This document shows, one piece after another, positions 33,131 through 46,055 of a stretch of 64,000 nt of DNA. The DNA is from Hordeum vulgare subsp. vulgare (Eukaryota; Streptophyta; Magnoliopsida; Poales; Poaceae), in the NCBI RefSeq assembly GCF_904849725.1, contig NC_058521.1:141636744-141700743 (forward strand), read 5' to 3'. Numbering within the stretch: the first letter of the stretch is position 1; every line of letters starts with the position of its first letter. Under the pieces are notes generated by a model, which had not been told where the DNA came from, ran no database searches, and saw only the letters and a program-made list of their open reading frames with translations. Made by a program: the position numbers and the translations under genes.

Positions 33131-34785
33131 TGCTACTGCAACAAAAGACCTTCCAACGGCGCCAGAAACAAGCGTGCTGACGGGAGACTATTCTTGTCTT
33201 GATTCTCCTCAGCAACGGCACCAGGAATCCTTCTGCTACGGCTACGCCTTTAGGGACTTCCTAGGCAAATATGCAAAGGATTCCCCCGTGGCCTTGGAGC
33301 CTTGCGTTGGTGTTCCCTCGAAGCGGAAAGGGTGATGTAGCACAGCAGCAGTAAGTATTTCCCTCAGTTTTGAGAACCAAGGTATCGATACAGTGAAGGA
33401 GTATCACAAGCGCCTGCACAAACACAAAGAGCTTGCTCCCAATGCTATGAAGGGGTTGTCAATCCCTTATAGATTGTTTGCCAAGTGAGAACTGAAAGCA
33501 ACAAAGTAACAAAGCAAAGTAAAAGCAAAAGTGGAAATGATAAGTGTGAATAGACTCGGGGGCCGTAGTGTTCACTAGTGGCTTCTCTCATGAAAGCAAG
33601 TAGACGGTGGGTGAACGAATTACTGTCGAGCAATTGATAGAACCGTGCAAAGTCGTGACGATATCTAAGGCAATGATTATATCTATAGGCATCACGTCCA
33701 AAACAAGTAGACCGATACTTTCTGCATCTACTACTATTACTCCACACGTCGACCGCTATCCAGCATGCATCTAGTGTATTAAGTCCAAAAGAACAGAGTA
33801 ACGCCTTAAGCAAGATGACATGATGTAGATGGACAATCTCATATCTACGACAAAGCCCATCTTGTTACCCTTGATGGCAACTACATGATGTGTGCCTTGC
33901 TGCCCCTACTGTCACTGGGAAAGGTCACCACACGGTAAGAACCCAAAACCAAGCACTTCTCCCATTGCAAGAATCATAGATCTAGTTGGCCAAACAAAAC
34001 CCAAGACTCGGAGAGACTTACAAGGATATCAAATCATGCATATAAGAAATCAGGAAAGACTCAAATATATATCATAGATAATCTGATCACAAATCCACAA
34101 TTCATCGGATCTCGACAAACACACCGCCAAAGAGGATTACATCGGATAGATCTCCATGAAGATCATGGAGAACTTTGTATTGAAGATCCAAGAGAGAGAA
34201 GAAGCCATCTAGCTACTAACTACGGACCCGTAGGTCTGAAGTGAACTACTCACGAGTCATTGGAGGGGCGATGATGTTGATGAAGAAGCCCTCCAACTCC
34301 AAAGTCCCCTCCAGCAGGGCACCGGGAAGGGTCTCCAGATGAGATCTCGCGAAAACGGAAGCTTGCGGCGGCGTAAAAGTGTTTTCCTGGACGCCCTGAT
34401 TTTTTCTGGATTTTTAGGGAATTTATAGGCCAAAGACCTAGGGCAGGGGGGCGCCAGGGAGGCCACAAGCTTGGTTGCCGCGCCAACCCCCCTGGCCGCG
34501 GCAACAGTGCTTGTGGTCACCTGTGGGCCCACTTGCTTGGCCATCAAGCCTCCCGATCTTCTTCCGTTCTAGAAAAAATCATTTTGGGAATTTTATTCCG
34601 TTTGGACTCCGTTCCAAAATCAGATCTGAAAAGAGTCAAAAACACAGAAAAAACAGGAACTGGCACTTGGCACTGAGTTAATAAGTTAGTCCCGAACAAG
34701 ATATAAAAGGTAAACAGAACATCCAAAGTTGACAAGATAACAGCGTGAAACCATGAAAAATTATAGATACGTTTGAGACGTATCA
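33131..34785 (-). repeat. Element E LTR, left copy (3' LTR)
   Basis: 1655 bp, TGCTACTGCAAC to ACGTATCA. In the sense direction it begins TGATACGTCTCAAACG. Hairpin 34463-34516; TATAAAT at 34421-34427 (minus). Primer-site-like copies lie at about 33154-33166 and 33206-33220. Confidence 0.93.
34421..34427 (-). promoter_or_regulatory. TATA box of element E left LTR
   Basis: TATAAAT on the minus strand, about 35 bp past the hairpin in the sense direction; the same sequence is at 40703-40709 in the right LTR. Confidence 0.6.
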
Positions 34786-34800
34786 AGCATCCCCAAGCTT
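34786..34800 (-). other. 3' polypurine tract of element E
   Basis: AAGCTTGGGGATGCT on the minus strand, abutting the LTR. Confidence 0.88.
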
Positions 34801-37467
34801 AACTCCTTCTCGTCCTCGAGTAGGGAAGTGATAAAGAATGAATTTTTCATGCTTTCATCCTACCTAGCATAGATGTCCTTTGTAACTCCTCTTATGTGAC
34901 GTGAATGTTCCGATCCATTAGATTCAAAACAATAGTTTGCTATTGACGTGGAAACAATAATACTTCAAGCAAACTAGCAAAGTAATCATGAACTTTCAAA
35001 ATAACAAGGCCAAAAGAAAGTTATCCCTAGAAAATCATATAGTCTGGCTATGCTCTATCATCATTGCACAACGAATTTAAATCATGCACAACCCCGGTAT
35101 TGGCCAAGTAATTGTTTTCACACCTTTACTTTCTCAAACGTATTCAACTCTCACGCAATACAAATGAACCATGGTTTTAGCACTATAAATGGCGTGCAGT
35201 GTGCTGGAGGGTGCAAGACAAACAAGGAGAAGATGGTCACATTAACTAGGCATATCAATGAGCTGCGGAGATGCACATCAATAGATATCAATGTGAATGA
35301 GTAGGGATTGCCATACAAATGATGCAGTAGATCTAAGAGTATGTGAAAGCTCTTAAAGAAAACTAGTGGGTGTGCATCCAACTTGCTTGCTCACGAAGAC
35401 CTAAGGCAAATTTGAGGAAGCCTATCATTGGAATATACAAGGCAAGTTATATAATGAAAATTTCCCACTAGCTATATGGTGGTGACAAAACGAGAGACTC
35501 TCAATCATGAAGATCATGGTGCTTAATATTCACAAGTGTAGAAAAGTGGTAGCATTGTCCCTTCTCTCTTTTTCTCTCTTTTTTGGGATGGGCTCTTTGG
35601 CCTCTTTTTTTATTTTATTTTTATTTTGGTCGGCATCTTTGGCCTCTTTTATTTCCTCACATGGGACAATGCTCCATCAATGATGATCATCACACTTACA
35701 ACTCAAAACTGAGAGCAACGATGACTCTATATGGAATGCCTTCAGTAGTGTACCGTGACAATGATCTAGCATGGCATGGGCATTAATGGAAACATCATGC
35801 TAGCTATCTTAAGATCATGCAATGGAAATGTAGACGTGGTGGCACAAGTCATGCTGGTAGTTGCATGGCAATATATCTTGGAATGACTTTGAAAAGCCAT
35901 AGTAGGTAGGTATGGTGGCTGTTTTGAGGGAGGCTAATGGTGGGTTTTGTGTACCGGCGAAAGTTGCACGGCACTAAAGAAGATAGTGATGGTGGAAGGT
36001 GAAAGTGCATATAAACCTTGGACTCAACATTAGTCATGAAGAACTCATATACTTGTTGCAAAAGTTTTATTAGTAATCGAAACAAAGCATTCAACGCATA
36101 CTCCTAGGGGAAGGGTTGGTAGGTATAAACCATCGCGCGATCCCGACCGCCACACAAAGGATGACAATCAATAGACTAATCATGCTCAGACTTCATCACA
36201 TAGCGGTTCACCATACATTAATGCTAAGGGAATCACTAACTTCAACACAATTATTTCTAGATCCACAACACCTTACTAGCATAACTTCAATATTACCATA
36301 ACCAATAATCAAAACTAGTTGAGATGAATCAAACTTCTCTAACTATTCAATGCACATGAAGGTGGAAGTTTTCGTATCCCTTTGGATAACTACCTCTTTT
36401 GAGACTACTTTCAAAGAATAGATCAACTACCAAGCCATGCACCGCCGTGCTCTAAAAGATATAAGTGAAGCACATAGAGCAAAAGCATCTAGCTCAAAAG
36501 ATATAAGTGAAGCACATGTGAGCTGAATTGTCTAACCAAAGGATATAAGTGAAGCTCGACAAAATCAAGGTGCGTGCATGTCTCTCTCTATAGGTGTGCA
36601 GCAAGTATGATTGTGACACAACAAAAATAAAAGACACCTACGATACAAGACGCTCCAAGCAAAACACATAACATGTGGTGAATAAAAATATAGCCCCAAG
36701 TAACGTTACTGATGGATTGAAGATGAAAGAGGGGATGCCTTCCCGGGGCATTCCCAAGCTTACGCTTTTACGGCATCCTTGAATCAACTTTGGGTGCCTT
36801 GGGCATCCCCAAGCTTGACCTCTTGACACTCTTTATCTTTTTTTCCATAAGAACTTCACCCAAAACTTGAAAACTTCACAACACGAAACTTAAACAGAAA
36901 CTCGTGATAACATTAGTATAAGAAAGCAAACCACCACTTCCTTAGGTACTGTAGCAAACTTTAATTCTACTTATGTTGATGTTGGGTTACTGTATTTTCA
37001 ATCTTCCATGGCTAATACCCCCCGATACTATCCATAGTTTCATCAAAATAAGCAACCAACACAACAAAAACAGAATCTGTTATCAGCAGACTAGTCTGTA
37101 GCAATCTGTATACTTCGTACACTTCTGGCACATCACAAATTCTGAAAAATTATGATATTCTGAAGAATTTGCTTTGCAATCAGTACGAAAATAATCAACT
37201 CAAAACCTCTTACAGAAAGAAAAATAAAATTCTTTTCGTGAGCAGAAAGTTTCTGTCTTTTCCAGCATGACCAAACGATCATCCCCAAGACTAATCATAA
37301 CGGTTTTGCTTGGAACAAATGCAAAAAGGAACACAAAAAACACAATCATACCAGAATTATGAAAGTGTGGAAAAACACAAAACAGGAATAAAAAGGATAG
37401 ATTCGTTGGGTTACCTCCCAACAAGCGCTATTGTTTAACGCCCTTAGCTAGGCATAAGGTGATGGAA
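34801..37467 (-). other. Noncoding 3' region of element E, with two internal polypurine copies
   Basis: No supported ORF and no pol. Two copies of the polypurine tract lie at 36748-36761 (AAGCTTGGGAATGC) and 36803-36816 (AAGCTTGGGGATGC) on the minus strand, about 1.95 kb from the real one. A direct repeat of AAAAGATATAAGTGAAGC words lies near 36455-36555. Confidence 0.75.
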
Positions 37468-39178
37468 TCACCTATAGTCATCTTTGGAGCTCAAACCATA
37501 AGTAGCCCTCATCATAGATTCATAAGGCAATCTTATTTTCTTTCTAGTAAAGTGCTCCATGCCCTTCTTTAGGGGAAATTGAAATCTAACATTCCCTTCC
37601 TTCATATCGATGATAGCACCAATAGTCCTTAGGAAAGGTCTACCAAGAATAATGGGACATGAAGGATTGCAATCTATGTCAAGTACAATGAAATTAATGG
37701 GTACATAGTTCTTATTTGCAACAATAAGAACATCAATGATCCTTCCCATGGGTTTCTTGACAGTAGAATCCGCAAGATGCAAATTAAGAGAACACTCTTC
37801 AATCTCATGAAAACCAAGAATATCACATAAAGATTTTGGAATCGCAGAAGAACACTAGCACCCAAATCACACAAAGAATTGCACTCATAGTTTTTGATCT
37901 TGATTTTGATAGTAGGTTCCCACTCATCATGAAGTTTTCTAGGTATAGAGACTTCTAGTTCAAGCTTCTCTTCAAGAGATTTCATCATAGCGTTTACGAT
38001 ATGCGCAATAAAGGCTTTGCTTTGGCTATAACCATGTGGAGAGTTTGCAATGGATTGCATCAAAGAGATGCATTCAAACAAGGAGAAATTATCATAATTG
38101 AATTCCTTGAAATCCAAAGTGGGAGTTTCATTACTACCCAAAATTTGATTTCTTCTACTCCACTCTCCACACCTTGATCATCAAGATAGGTGGACTCTGA
38201 ATCATTGGGGCGTTTTTCAACCAAAGTGGATTCATATCCAGCCTCTTCATCAATAGGTTTGACATGCAAAAACAAAGATTCAAGAGGAGACACACCAAGC
38301 ACTTTAAGATCTTCGTGATTTGCATCACTAGAACGCACCCTTTTAAACCATTCATGCCTAGCGCGAATGTGGGCGGTTCTTTCTTTGCTCTCATTCTTGG
38401 AGACACGCATAGCTTTCAAAGTTTCATCCAAGTTGACCTTGGGAGGAGCGCATCTAACTTTCAAAGCATCAATATCACAAGACATCCTATCAACGCTCTT
38501 AGCCAAATCATCTATTTTGAGTAGTTTTTCCTCTATGAACGCATTGAAAATCTTTTGAGAGTTGATATTGTCTAGGAGTTTTGTAGCGTCTCCTAACGTG
38601 ATTTCCATGAATGTTCCACCTGAAGCGGAGTCCAAGATATTGCGAGAGGCAAAATTCAAACCAGCGTAAAAGATTTGTATAATCATCCACAAACTCAAGC
38701 CATGAGCGGGACAATTTCTAATCATAAGCTTCATCCTCTCCCAAGATTGTGCGACGTGTTCATGATCAAGTTGCTTGAAATTCATCATATTGTTACGTAA
38801 GGAGATAATCTTAGCTGGCGGAAAATACTTGGATATGTAAGAATCTTTGCACTTATCCCAAGAATCGATACTATTTTTAGGCAAAGAAGAAAACCAAGTT
38901 TTTGCGCGATCTCGCAACGAGAAAGGAAAAAGGTCCAACTTAATCACGTCATTATCCACATCTCTTTTCTTTTGCATATCGCAAAGCTCAATGAAGGTAT
39001 AGAGATGGGATGCGACATCTTCACTAGGAAGGCCAGAGAATTGCTCTTTCATAACAAGATTCAACAAAGCTGCGTTGATTTCATACGATTCCGCACTAGT
39101 GGCGGGAGCAATCGGAGTACTAACAAAATCATTATTATTGGTACTCGAGAAGTCGCAAAGTTTGTTGTTTCCAGCCAT
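37468..39178 (-). pseudogene. Element E gag-protease, two frameshifts
   Basis: Gag starts best at ATG 39178 (MAGNNKLCDF); an in-frame upstream extension to 39346 is hydrophobic leader shadow. The gag core has FPFSLRDRAKTWF near 38900 and a SWERMK segment alignable to A/B gag. Near 38140 the frame changes into a linker and the protease active site CDLGAS (about 37850-37868). A second change near 37780 leads to the protease C-terminus with IILGRPFL. Stop at 37468. Nothing pol-like follows. Confidence 0.88.
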
Positions 39179-39386
39179 GATAACTTCAACAAACAAGCAC
39201 ACAAGCAAGCAAGAAAACCGGCAAAGGAAAACGGCAAAAAGGCAAAAGGCAAAAGAAAACGGCAAAGGAGAAAGGAAAATGAAAACGGCAAATGTGAAGT
39301 GGGGGAGAGGAAAACGAGAGGCAACTGGCAAAAAAAGTAAATGCAAGAGATGAGTTTGTGAGACCTACTTGGATAGATCTCTCCTT

Positions 39387-39403
39387 CCCCGGCAACGGCG
39401 CCA
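39387..39403 (-). other. Primer binding site of element E, tRNA-Asp type
   Basis: TGGCGCCGTTGCCGGGG on the minus strand, 11 bases from the right LTR, the site used by Athila-type elements. Confidence 0.9.
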
Positions 39404-39414
39404 GAAATTCTTCT

Positions 39415-41060
39415 TGCTACTGCAACAAAAGACCTTCCAACGGTGCTAGAAACAACCGTGCTGACGGGAGACTATTCCTGTCTTGATTCTCCTCAGCAAC
39501 GGCATCAGGAATCCTTCTGCTACGGCTACGCCTTTAGGGACTTCCTAGGAAAATATGCAAAGGATTCCCCTGTGGCCTTGGAGCCTTGCATTGGTGTTCC
39601 CTCGAAGCGGAAAGGGTGATGTAGCACAGCAGCGGTAAGTATTTCCCTTGGTTTTGAGAACTAAGGTATCGATCCAGTGAAGGAGTATCACAATTGCCTG
39701 CACAAACACAAAGAGCTTGTTCCCAACGCTATGAAGGGGTTGTCAATCCCTTATGGATTGTTTGCCAAGTGAGAACTGAAAGCAACAAAGTAACAAAGCA
39801 AAGTAAAAGCGAAAGTGGAAACGATAGGTGTGAATAGACCCGGGGGCCGTAGTGTTCACTAGTGGCTTCTCTCATGAAAGCAAGTAGACGGTGGGTGAAC
39901 GAATTACTGTCGAGAAATTGATAGAACCGCACAAAGTCGTGATGATATCTAAGGCAATGATTATATCTATAGGAATCACGTCCAAAACAAGTAGACCGAT
40001 AATTTCTGCATCTACTACTATTACTCCACACGTCGACCGCTATCCAGCATGCATCTAGTGTATTAAGTCCAAAAGAACAGAGTAACGCCTTAAGCAAGAT
40101 CACATGATGTAGATGGACAATCTCATATCTACGACAAAGCCCATCTTGTTACCCTTGATGGCAACTACATGATATGTGCCTTGCTACCCCTACTGTCACT
40201 GGGAAAGGTCACCACACGGTAAGAACCCAAAACCAAACACTTCTCCCATTGCAAGAATCATAGATCTAGTTGGCCAAACATAACCCAAGACTCAGAGAGA
40301 CTTACAAGGATATCAAATCATGCATATAAGAAATCATCAAAGACTCAAATATATATCATAGATAATCTGATCACAAATCCACAATTCATCGGATCTCGAC
40401 AAACACACCGCCAATGAGGATTACATCGGAGAGATCTCCATGAAGATCATGGAGAACTTTGTATTGAAGATCCAAGAGAGAGAAGAAGCCATCCACCTAC
40501 TAACTATGGACCCGTAGGTCTGAAGTGAACTACTCACGAGTCATTGGAGGGGCGATGATGTTGACGAAGAAGCCCTCCAACTCCAAAGTCCCCTCTGGCA
40601 GGGCACCGGGAAGGGTCTCCAGATGAGATCTCGCGGAAACGGAAGCTCGGCGGTGGAAAAGTGTTTTCGTGAACGCCGTGATTTTTTCTGGATTTTTAGC
40701 GAATTTATAGGCCAAAGACCTAGGGCAGGGGGGCGCCAGGGAGGCCACAAGCTTGGTTGCCGCGGCCTCCCCCCCTCGCCGCGACAACAGGGCTTGTGCG
40801 CTCCCTGTGGGGCCACTTGCTTGGCCCTCAAGCCTCCCGATCTTTTTGGAAAAATCATTTTGGGGATTTTATTCCGTTTGGACTCCGTTCCAAAATCAGA
40901 TCTGAAAAGAGTCAAAAACACGTAAAAACACAAACTAGCACTTGGCACTGAGTTAATAAGTTAGTCCCAAAAAAGATATAAAAGGTAAACAAAACATCCA
41001 AAGTTGACAAGATAACAGCGTGAAACCATCAAAAATTATAGATACGTTTGAGACGTATCA
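39415..41060 (-). repeat. Element E LTR, right copy (5' LTR)
   Basis: 1646 bp, TGCTACTGCAAC to ACGTATCA; hairpin 40745-40799 and TATAAAT at 40703-40709 (minus). Scattered substitutions and small indels relative to 33131-34785. Confidence 0.93.
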
Positions 41061-44000
41061 GGACGCAAGTGTCCTCGTGGATTCCGAACCGGGGGATTTG
41101 CTAGGCCCGGAGCCCCAAGTCGCAGCAGTGCAGGGTGGCAGGCTTGCGCCTCTGGCCCGGTCCAAGGGCAACACTGGGGCCGTGCCGAAGTTGCTGAAGA
41201 GGAGGACATGGGTGGCCAAGGACGAGTGAGCACCACCCCTCCATTTTGCTTGCTTCCACACTTTAGGTTAGGTGTAACTGATCCCTCCTCCACGCGGGCT
41301 TCCAACGAGCAATAGGGTCAACAAGCCCCCTGGCCCGGCGTGTGGCTTATCGACGTCGGTCAGGGCTGGGGGAGTGGCCGAGGCGCCTCGGACTACCGTA
41401 CGAGTGATGCGCCTAGTCGCGATGAAACCCCGCCCTCACTTTGCAATTCCACGAGGCGAAGGGAAACAACTCCCCCGACGTCTCCCGCTGGGAGCCTTGC
41501 GGGTGAGGATGTGCCGAAGGGGCCGGAGTCCTCAGTCGCCCCCGATGCCCCATCGGGCATCGTGGTAGATTTCAAGGAGCCCGCCACCCCGAACGGGGCC
41601 TCGAGCCCCCTGCACACGCCACCCATCCCTAGTGACGTGGGCGAGCATCAACCAGCTCCCATCCCCCAACGGGTAGATCCGGAGCTTCTGGGCCCTGCCC
41701 GGGAGCGGAAGTGTTGGGCTTGAGTCGGACTGGGCCGTGGAGGTCGTGGCCTCTCGGACCTCAGTCGACCACGACCTCCTCAGGAACACCTCAAACATGG
41801 TGAGGCAACTCGGGGCAGAGCTTCAGGATGTAGACATACGCTTCACCGAGGAATTCCTACGCCTAGCTCACGGGTGGCAACAACTTGACGTGGCTGTCAA
41901 ACTGAGCCGTCGCCAACACAGGGAGGCGCGTGCAAAGGACGAAGTGTCCGTCACCACAACGAGGGAGGCGGGTGAGCGCGCCTTCGATGAGGCTCACAAA
42001 GCGGTCGGGCGCCGCAAGGCCGTCAAGGCCCGTGAACGCAAACTCCAGGCTCCGAACACCGCTTTGGAGCAGCACCTTCACGGGCGGAGGGCCGAGGCAG
42101 AGGAAGCGCACGAGCTCGCCCTTCGCTAGGCAGACCTCCAGGCCCTTGGACAACAGCTTGCCCTGGCATCGACAGAGCTGGCATTGGTGTGCGAGAGGTT
42201 GGAGGCGCTGGATCAGGAGGTTGCCAACACCGAGGTCACCTAAACCCAACAAGCACAAAAGATCCAAGGGGACGCTGATACGCGGGTCGAGTGGGCCTGC
42301 GGGGTTTCAGAAACAGGTTGCAACTGCACGAGTGCTGCTTCACGGCTCGACGTTGAGAGATGCAACACGAGAAAGACGGCCTCAATCAGGCCCTTACCAT
42401 TGCACGAGGCCGGGAGGAGGCTGAACTTCGGGCTTAGGCCATCGCTGCGGTCGAGCTAGCGTCGCTCTGGGGGCAAGTGAGCGGTGCAGATTCCCTCGTG
42501 GAGCGGGAAATCGATGAAGCGAGGGAGGCCTGGGGGCTTCAACTCCAGCGCTCAAAGATGTTCCAAGGCCTCGAGCGGCGGGCGCCGAGCCGTGTGTTTC
42601 ATTTGCAGGGGAAGTTTCCCCAGTCCCCTCGTGCCAGACGAAGCCGGTTACCTTGACTTCTTCACCAAGGTCGTGGAACGGCTTGAAGGTGGCGCCCAAG
42701 AAGTGGAGGCCTTGATCGAGGAAGGAAGTCGCGATCGTCTGTCCTAGGTGCTGATGTGCAGTTTCTGCAACCTCTTCCACACCGATCCTTCCTTCAATCT
42801 CGAGGCCATGATGGCCCTCGTCCCCGAGGCGAGCTGCGGTGCCCTGTGGAAGGTGGTGAAGGACCATGTTGATGCGCTGAGTGCGCAGTTCACCCCTGAT
42901 AGATTCCAGGGTCACGGGGTGCCGAGGGACACGCAGTCGATGAAGGCGGTGATGAAGCCAAAGCATATGGGGCTGACGACAACAGCGATGAGAATTGCGC
43001 GTACCTCTAGGCCTCCCTAGCCTGTTGCCCTGCTGGCTTGTAATTCTGCCAAGCCGTGAAACCAGCAACTTTTTCTTGAACTTCCTGCCCCTGTCATGAA
43101 TATTTGTTTCTCTACGGGTTTTTATGCCTCTGTTGCTATTTCATACCATGTGTCGTCCGACGTGTAGCCTATATGCGGGGCTTGGTTGGGACCTGGCAAC
43201 CAAGCTATGAGCACATGTGTAGGCCCAAGCGGTGAGGGTGCCCGGGGCAGGCCGGGGCCCTCCCGAGACGTGTGCCGGATAGGTCGTTCTTCGTTAGGTG
43301 TCGCGCCTTCACGTGAGGTACCATGCTTTGGGGGCACAACGTACGCTTGTTGACTTACTTTTGTGCGTCGCACAAGGAAATTAGGTGCTAAGGCCTTGAC
43401 GAGGTGGTGCGCTCGGGAAGAGACTCATAGGCAGAGCCTGACAGGCCCATGAACGAAGCATGTATCCCGGGTGCTCGCACCGTGCCCCAGCCCCCGCTCG
43501 CGTGACGTTTAAGAAGGTGGTGGCGAGCATATTTGGTGAGAAAAGAGAAAACAAATGAAACTTTGTGAAAACCAAAAGACCCAGATCTTTATTAACACCA
43601 GAGACGAACATGTTTACAAGCCCAAAAGGGGAGGTACGATTGTCGTGTCTAGCACAAGACGGCCTGGTAAGCTTGCTTGCAAGTCAAAAAGGGAAGAAGG
43701 AAAATCGGTTGCCGTAGCCAGGCATAGGTCAACCTAGAAAGAAAGTCTGGTTGTAGTATCTAGCACGGGTCAACCTAAAATAAGTGCTAGCTGCGGCTCA
43801 CAAGACGTCTTCTTTGATCGATCCAAGGCACGATGCAAGGGCTTTCACTACAGCGTGGGCATAGTCGCGGTTCAACAGTCACTCCGACAGCATTGAGAAT
43901 AGGGACTTCCACTTGGGTGTGGGAGGGGCCCTCCATCATGGCCACGACGTGGCTCGTCGTGGGGTTACACATAAGAGGCCCCGGGCGTTTACAACCCACT

Positions 44001-44281
44001 CATTATTACAAGAGAGTGTCACGGGTAGAACCTCTAGAGATGTTGAATGTTCCACGCGTTGGCCACCGTGGTCCCAACCTCAGTCTCCAGGCACGCGATA
44101 CCAGGCCTGGAGACATGGGCGCATGAAGGGCCCCTCCCATAGAGGGGAGAGCTTGTGAAGGCCCTTCCTCGAGAGGACCCGCCTCAGGACAAGTTCTCCA
44201 ATTTTGAGGGTACGGGGGTGGACGTGATGGTTGTGGTAGCGCCACAGGGCCTGTTGGTATCTTGTGGAGCAAAAGGCGGCC
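41061..44281. mobile_element. Element D remnant, block 3
   Basis: Begins with the right GGACG copy (41061-41065), carries the C-terminal half of the PF04195-like ORF on + and an integrase fragment on minus, and is cut at 44281 by element B. 43021-43989 contains no supported coding sequence. Confidence 0.7.
43990..44281 (-). pseudogene. Gypsy integrase C-terminal fragment of element D
   Basis: Minus-strand reading from the B junction gives YQQALWRYHNHH, then LVLRRVLSRKGLHKLSPLWEG and, after a frame change near 44120, ANAWNIQHL. This is the end of integrase as found in Tat-lineage (RIRE2/Grande-like) Gypsy elements, including the usual last motif before the pol stop. It runs opposite to the PF04195-like ORF and ends within 1 kb of it, as in elements with an antisense ORF between pol and the 3' LTR. 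Element B cuts off the rest of pol. Confidence 0.72.
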
Positions 44282-45928
44282 TGATACGTCTCCATCGTAT
44301 CTACTTTTCCAAACTCTTTTTCCTTTGTTTTGGACTCTAATTTGCATGATTTGAATGGAACTAACCCGGACTGACGCTGTTTTCAGCAGAATTGCCATGG
44401 TGTTTTTTTTGTGCATAAATGAAAGTTCTCAGCACGTCCTGAAAATTTACGAAGAATGTTTCTGGAAAATATGAAAAATACCTGCGCACAGATCCACCGG
44501 AGGGGATGGGCCAGTGGCCACAAGCCCTGTTGCCGCGGCCACCCCCCTGGCCGGGGCAACCAAGCTTGTGGGGCCCATGTGGCTCTGCCGCCCCCAATCT
44601 CAGCTCTATAAATTCACTTTCGCCCAAAAAAAATCAGAAGAGAAGATTTCGTCGCGTTTGCGATACGGAGGCGCCGCCACATCCTGTTCTTCATCTGGAG
44701 GACAGATCTGGAGTCCGTTTTGGGCTCCGGAGAGGGGAAATCATCGACATCGTCATCATCAACCTTCTTCCCTCTCCAATTCCATGAAGCTCTTCATCGT
44801 TCGTGAGTAATCTATTTGTAGGCTCGCTGGGCGGTGATGAGTAGGATGAGATCTACCATGTAATCGAGTTAGTTTTGACAGGGATTGGTCCCTAGTATCC
44901 ACTATGTTCTGAGATTGATGTTGCTACTACTTTGCCATGCTTAATGCTTGTCACTAGGGCCCGAGTGCCATGATTTCAGATTTGAAATTATTATGTTGTC
45001 ACCAATATATGTGTGTTTTAGATCCGATCTTGCAAGTTGTAGTTACCTACTATGTGTTATGACCCGGCAACCCCGCAGTGACAATAACCGGAACCACTCC
45101 CGGTGATGACCATAGTTTGAGGAGTTCATGTCTTCACCAAGTGCTAATGCATTGTTCCGGTTCTTTATTAAAAGGAGAACCGTAATATCCTGTAGTATCC
45201 TTTTGGATCCCGCTGCCACGGGAGGGATGGACAATATATGTCATGCAAGTTCTTTTCCCTAAGCACGTATGACTACACACGGAATGCATGCCTACATCAC
45301 ATTGACGAACGGGAGCTAGCCACATATCTCTCCATGTTATAACTATTGCATGATGAATATCATCCAAACGAATCATCGACCCATTGCCTACGAGTTCGTC
45401 CCACTGCCGTTGTTACTTGTTTTGCTCTCTTGTTGTTACTGCTGTTACTTGTTTTGCTCTGCTGATGTTACTGTTGTTACTATTGTTGCTACTTGCTACT
45501 GTTGTTACTACTGTCGCTTGCTCTGCTGCTACTTGCTACTGTTGCTACTTGCTACCGATGTCACTAATGTTGTTCCTTGCCACTGCTGTTACTCGTTACA
45601 CTGCTGCTACCTGCTACAATTCTGGTTCGCTCGGTGTTGACAGGAAAATACAATTTCCGTCAACGGGCAACTTCTAGCGCCATTGATACGACCGTTAGAA
45701 ATAGTCTGCCATGTGAACATATCATTTCTGACACCATTGTTATCATACTACTTTGCTGCTGATACTTTGCTTGCAGATACTAATCTTTCAGGTGTGGTTG
45801 AATCTGACACATTCAGCTGCTAATACTCGAGAGTATTCTCTCACCTCCTGACTGGCGTACCAACAAATTTGGGTCGAATACTCTACCCTCGAAAACTGCC
45901 GCGAACCCACGCGCTCGTGGGCATTGCA
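44282..45928 (+). repeat. 5' LTR of element B
   Basis: Starts TGATACGTCTCCATCG. By alignment with A's LTR end it stops near GTGGGCATTGCA (45928), but the primer site is at 46056, so the end could also lie close to 46049. Contains the hairpin 44518-44571, TATAAAT at 44607-44613, loose trinucleotide-type repeats at 45405-45620 and primer-site-like fragments near 45671 and 45727. Confidence 0.78.
44607..44613 (+). promoter_or_regulatory. TATA box of element B 5' LTR
   Basis: TATAAAT, 36 bp after the hairpin; it would drive the gag-protease transcript. Confidence 0.65.
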
Positions 45929-46055
45929 AGACAATTGCTAATTGTTGAGCAACTGGGAGCAGTTCTGCCTCTGTTGTCGTGAAGGCATCAAGTCAGGGAC
46001 TCGTCAACAACATTCTTCTAGTGTCGTTGCCGGGGACTGCTAAGCAGCATTTTTC

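Larger units (their letters stand above)
33131..41060 (-). mobile_element. Element E: complete gag-protease-only Gypsy element, 7.9 kb
   Basis: LTRs 33131-34785 and 39415-41060, tRNA-Asp-type primer site, polypurine tract and GGACG duplication, all in minus orientation. It encodes gag and a protease but no RT, RNase H or integrase, leaving 2.7 kb of noncoding DNA before the 3' LTR. Size and gag-only structure recall the Sabrina group of Triticeae, unverified. Confidence 0.93.
30401..43020 (+). pseudogene. Element D PF04195-like ('putative gypsy-type transposon') ORF, split by two insertions
   Basis: Pieces: 30401-31068, 32893-33130 and 41066 to about 43020. The first has LAHYQIHVLHLD and a 'PSVALLPHFLSL' stretch, the second GPNDPMRLH, features I associate with the cereal PF04195 family. 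The frame continues across both insertions when one target copy is dropped. A frameshift near 30930, TAG at 32944-32946 and TGA at 41227-41229 break it. Further right come a Pro/Ser-rich linker (41340-41720), a charged coiled-coil segment (41737-42129) and a conserved-looking C-terminus (42748-43020). Its molecular function is unknown to me. Several extra frame breaks lie between 41230 and 42750. Confidence 0.68.

Noticed and set aside
33445..33813. 122-residue ORF in element E LTR, echoed at 39729-40103
   Set aside because: Repeated only because it lies in both LTRs; no domain and no initiation context.
38060..39346. Signal-peptide-like hydrophobic N-terminus on element E gag (ATG at 39346)
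   Set aside because: The hydrophobic stretch lies in the leader upstream of the real gag start at 39178 and next to the primer site; gag has no need of it.
42394..43068. 224-residue minus-strand ORF in element D
   Set aside because: It is the antisense shadow of the PF04195-like C-terminus, which is the recognisable reading; GC-rich DNA produces long antisense frames.
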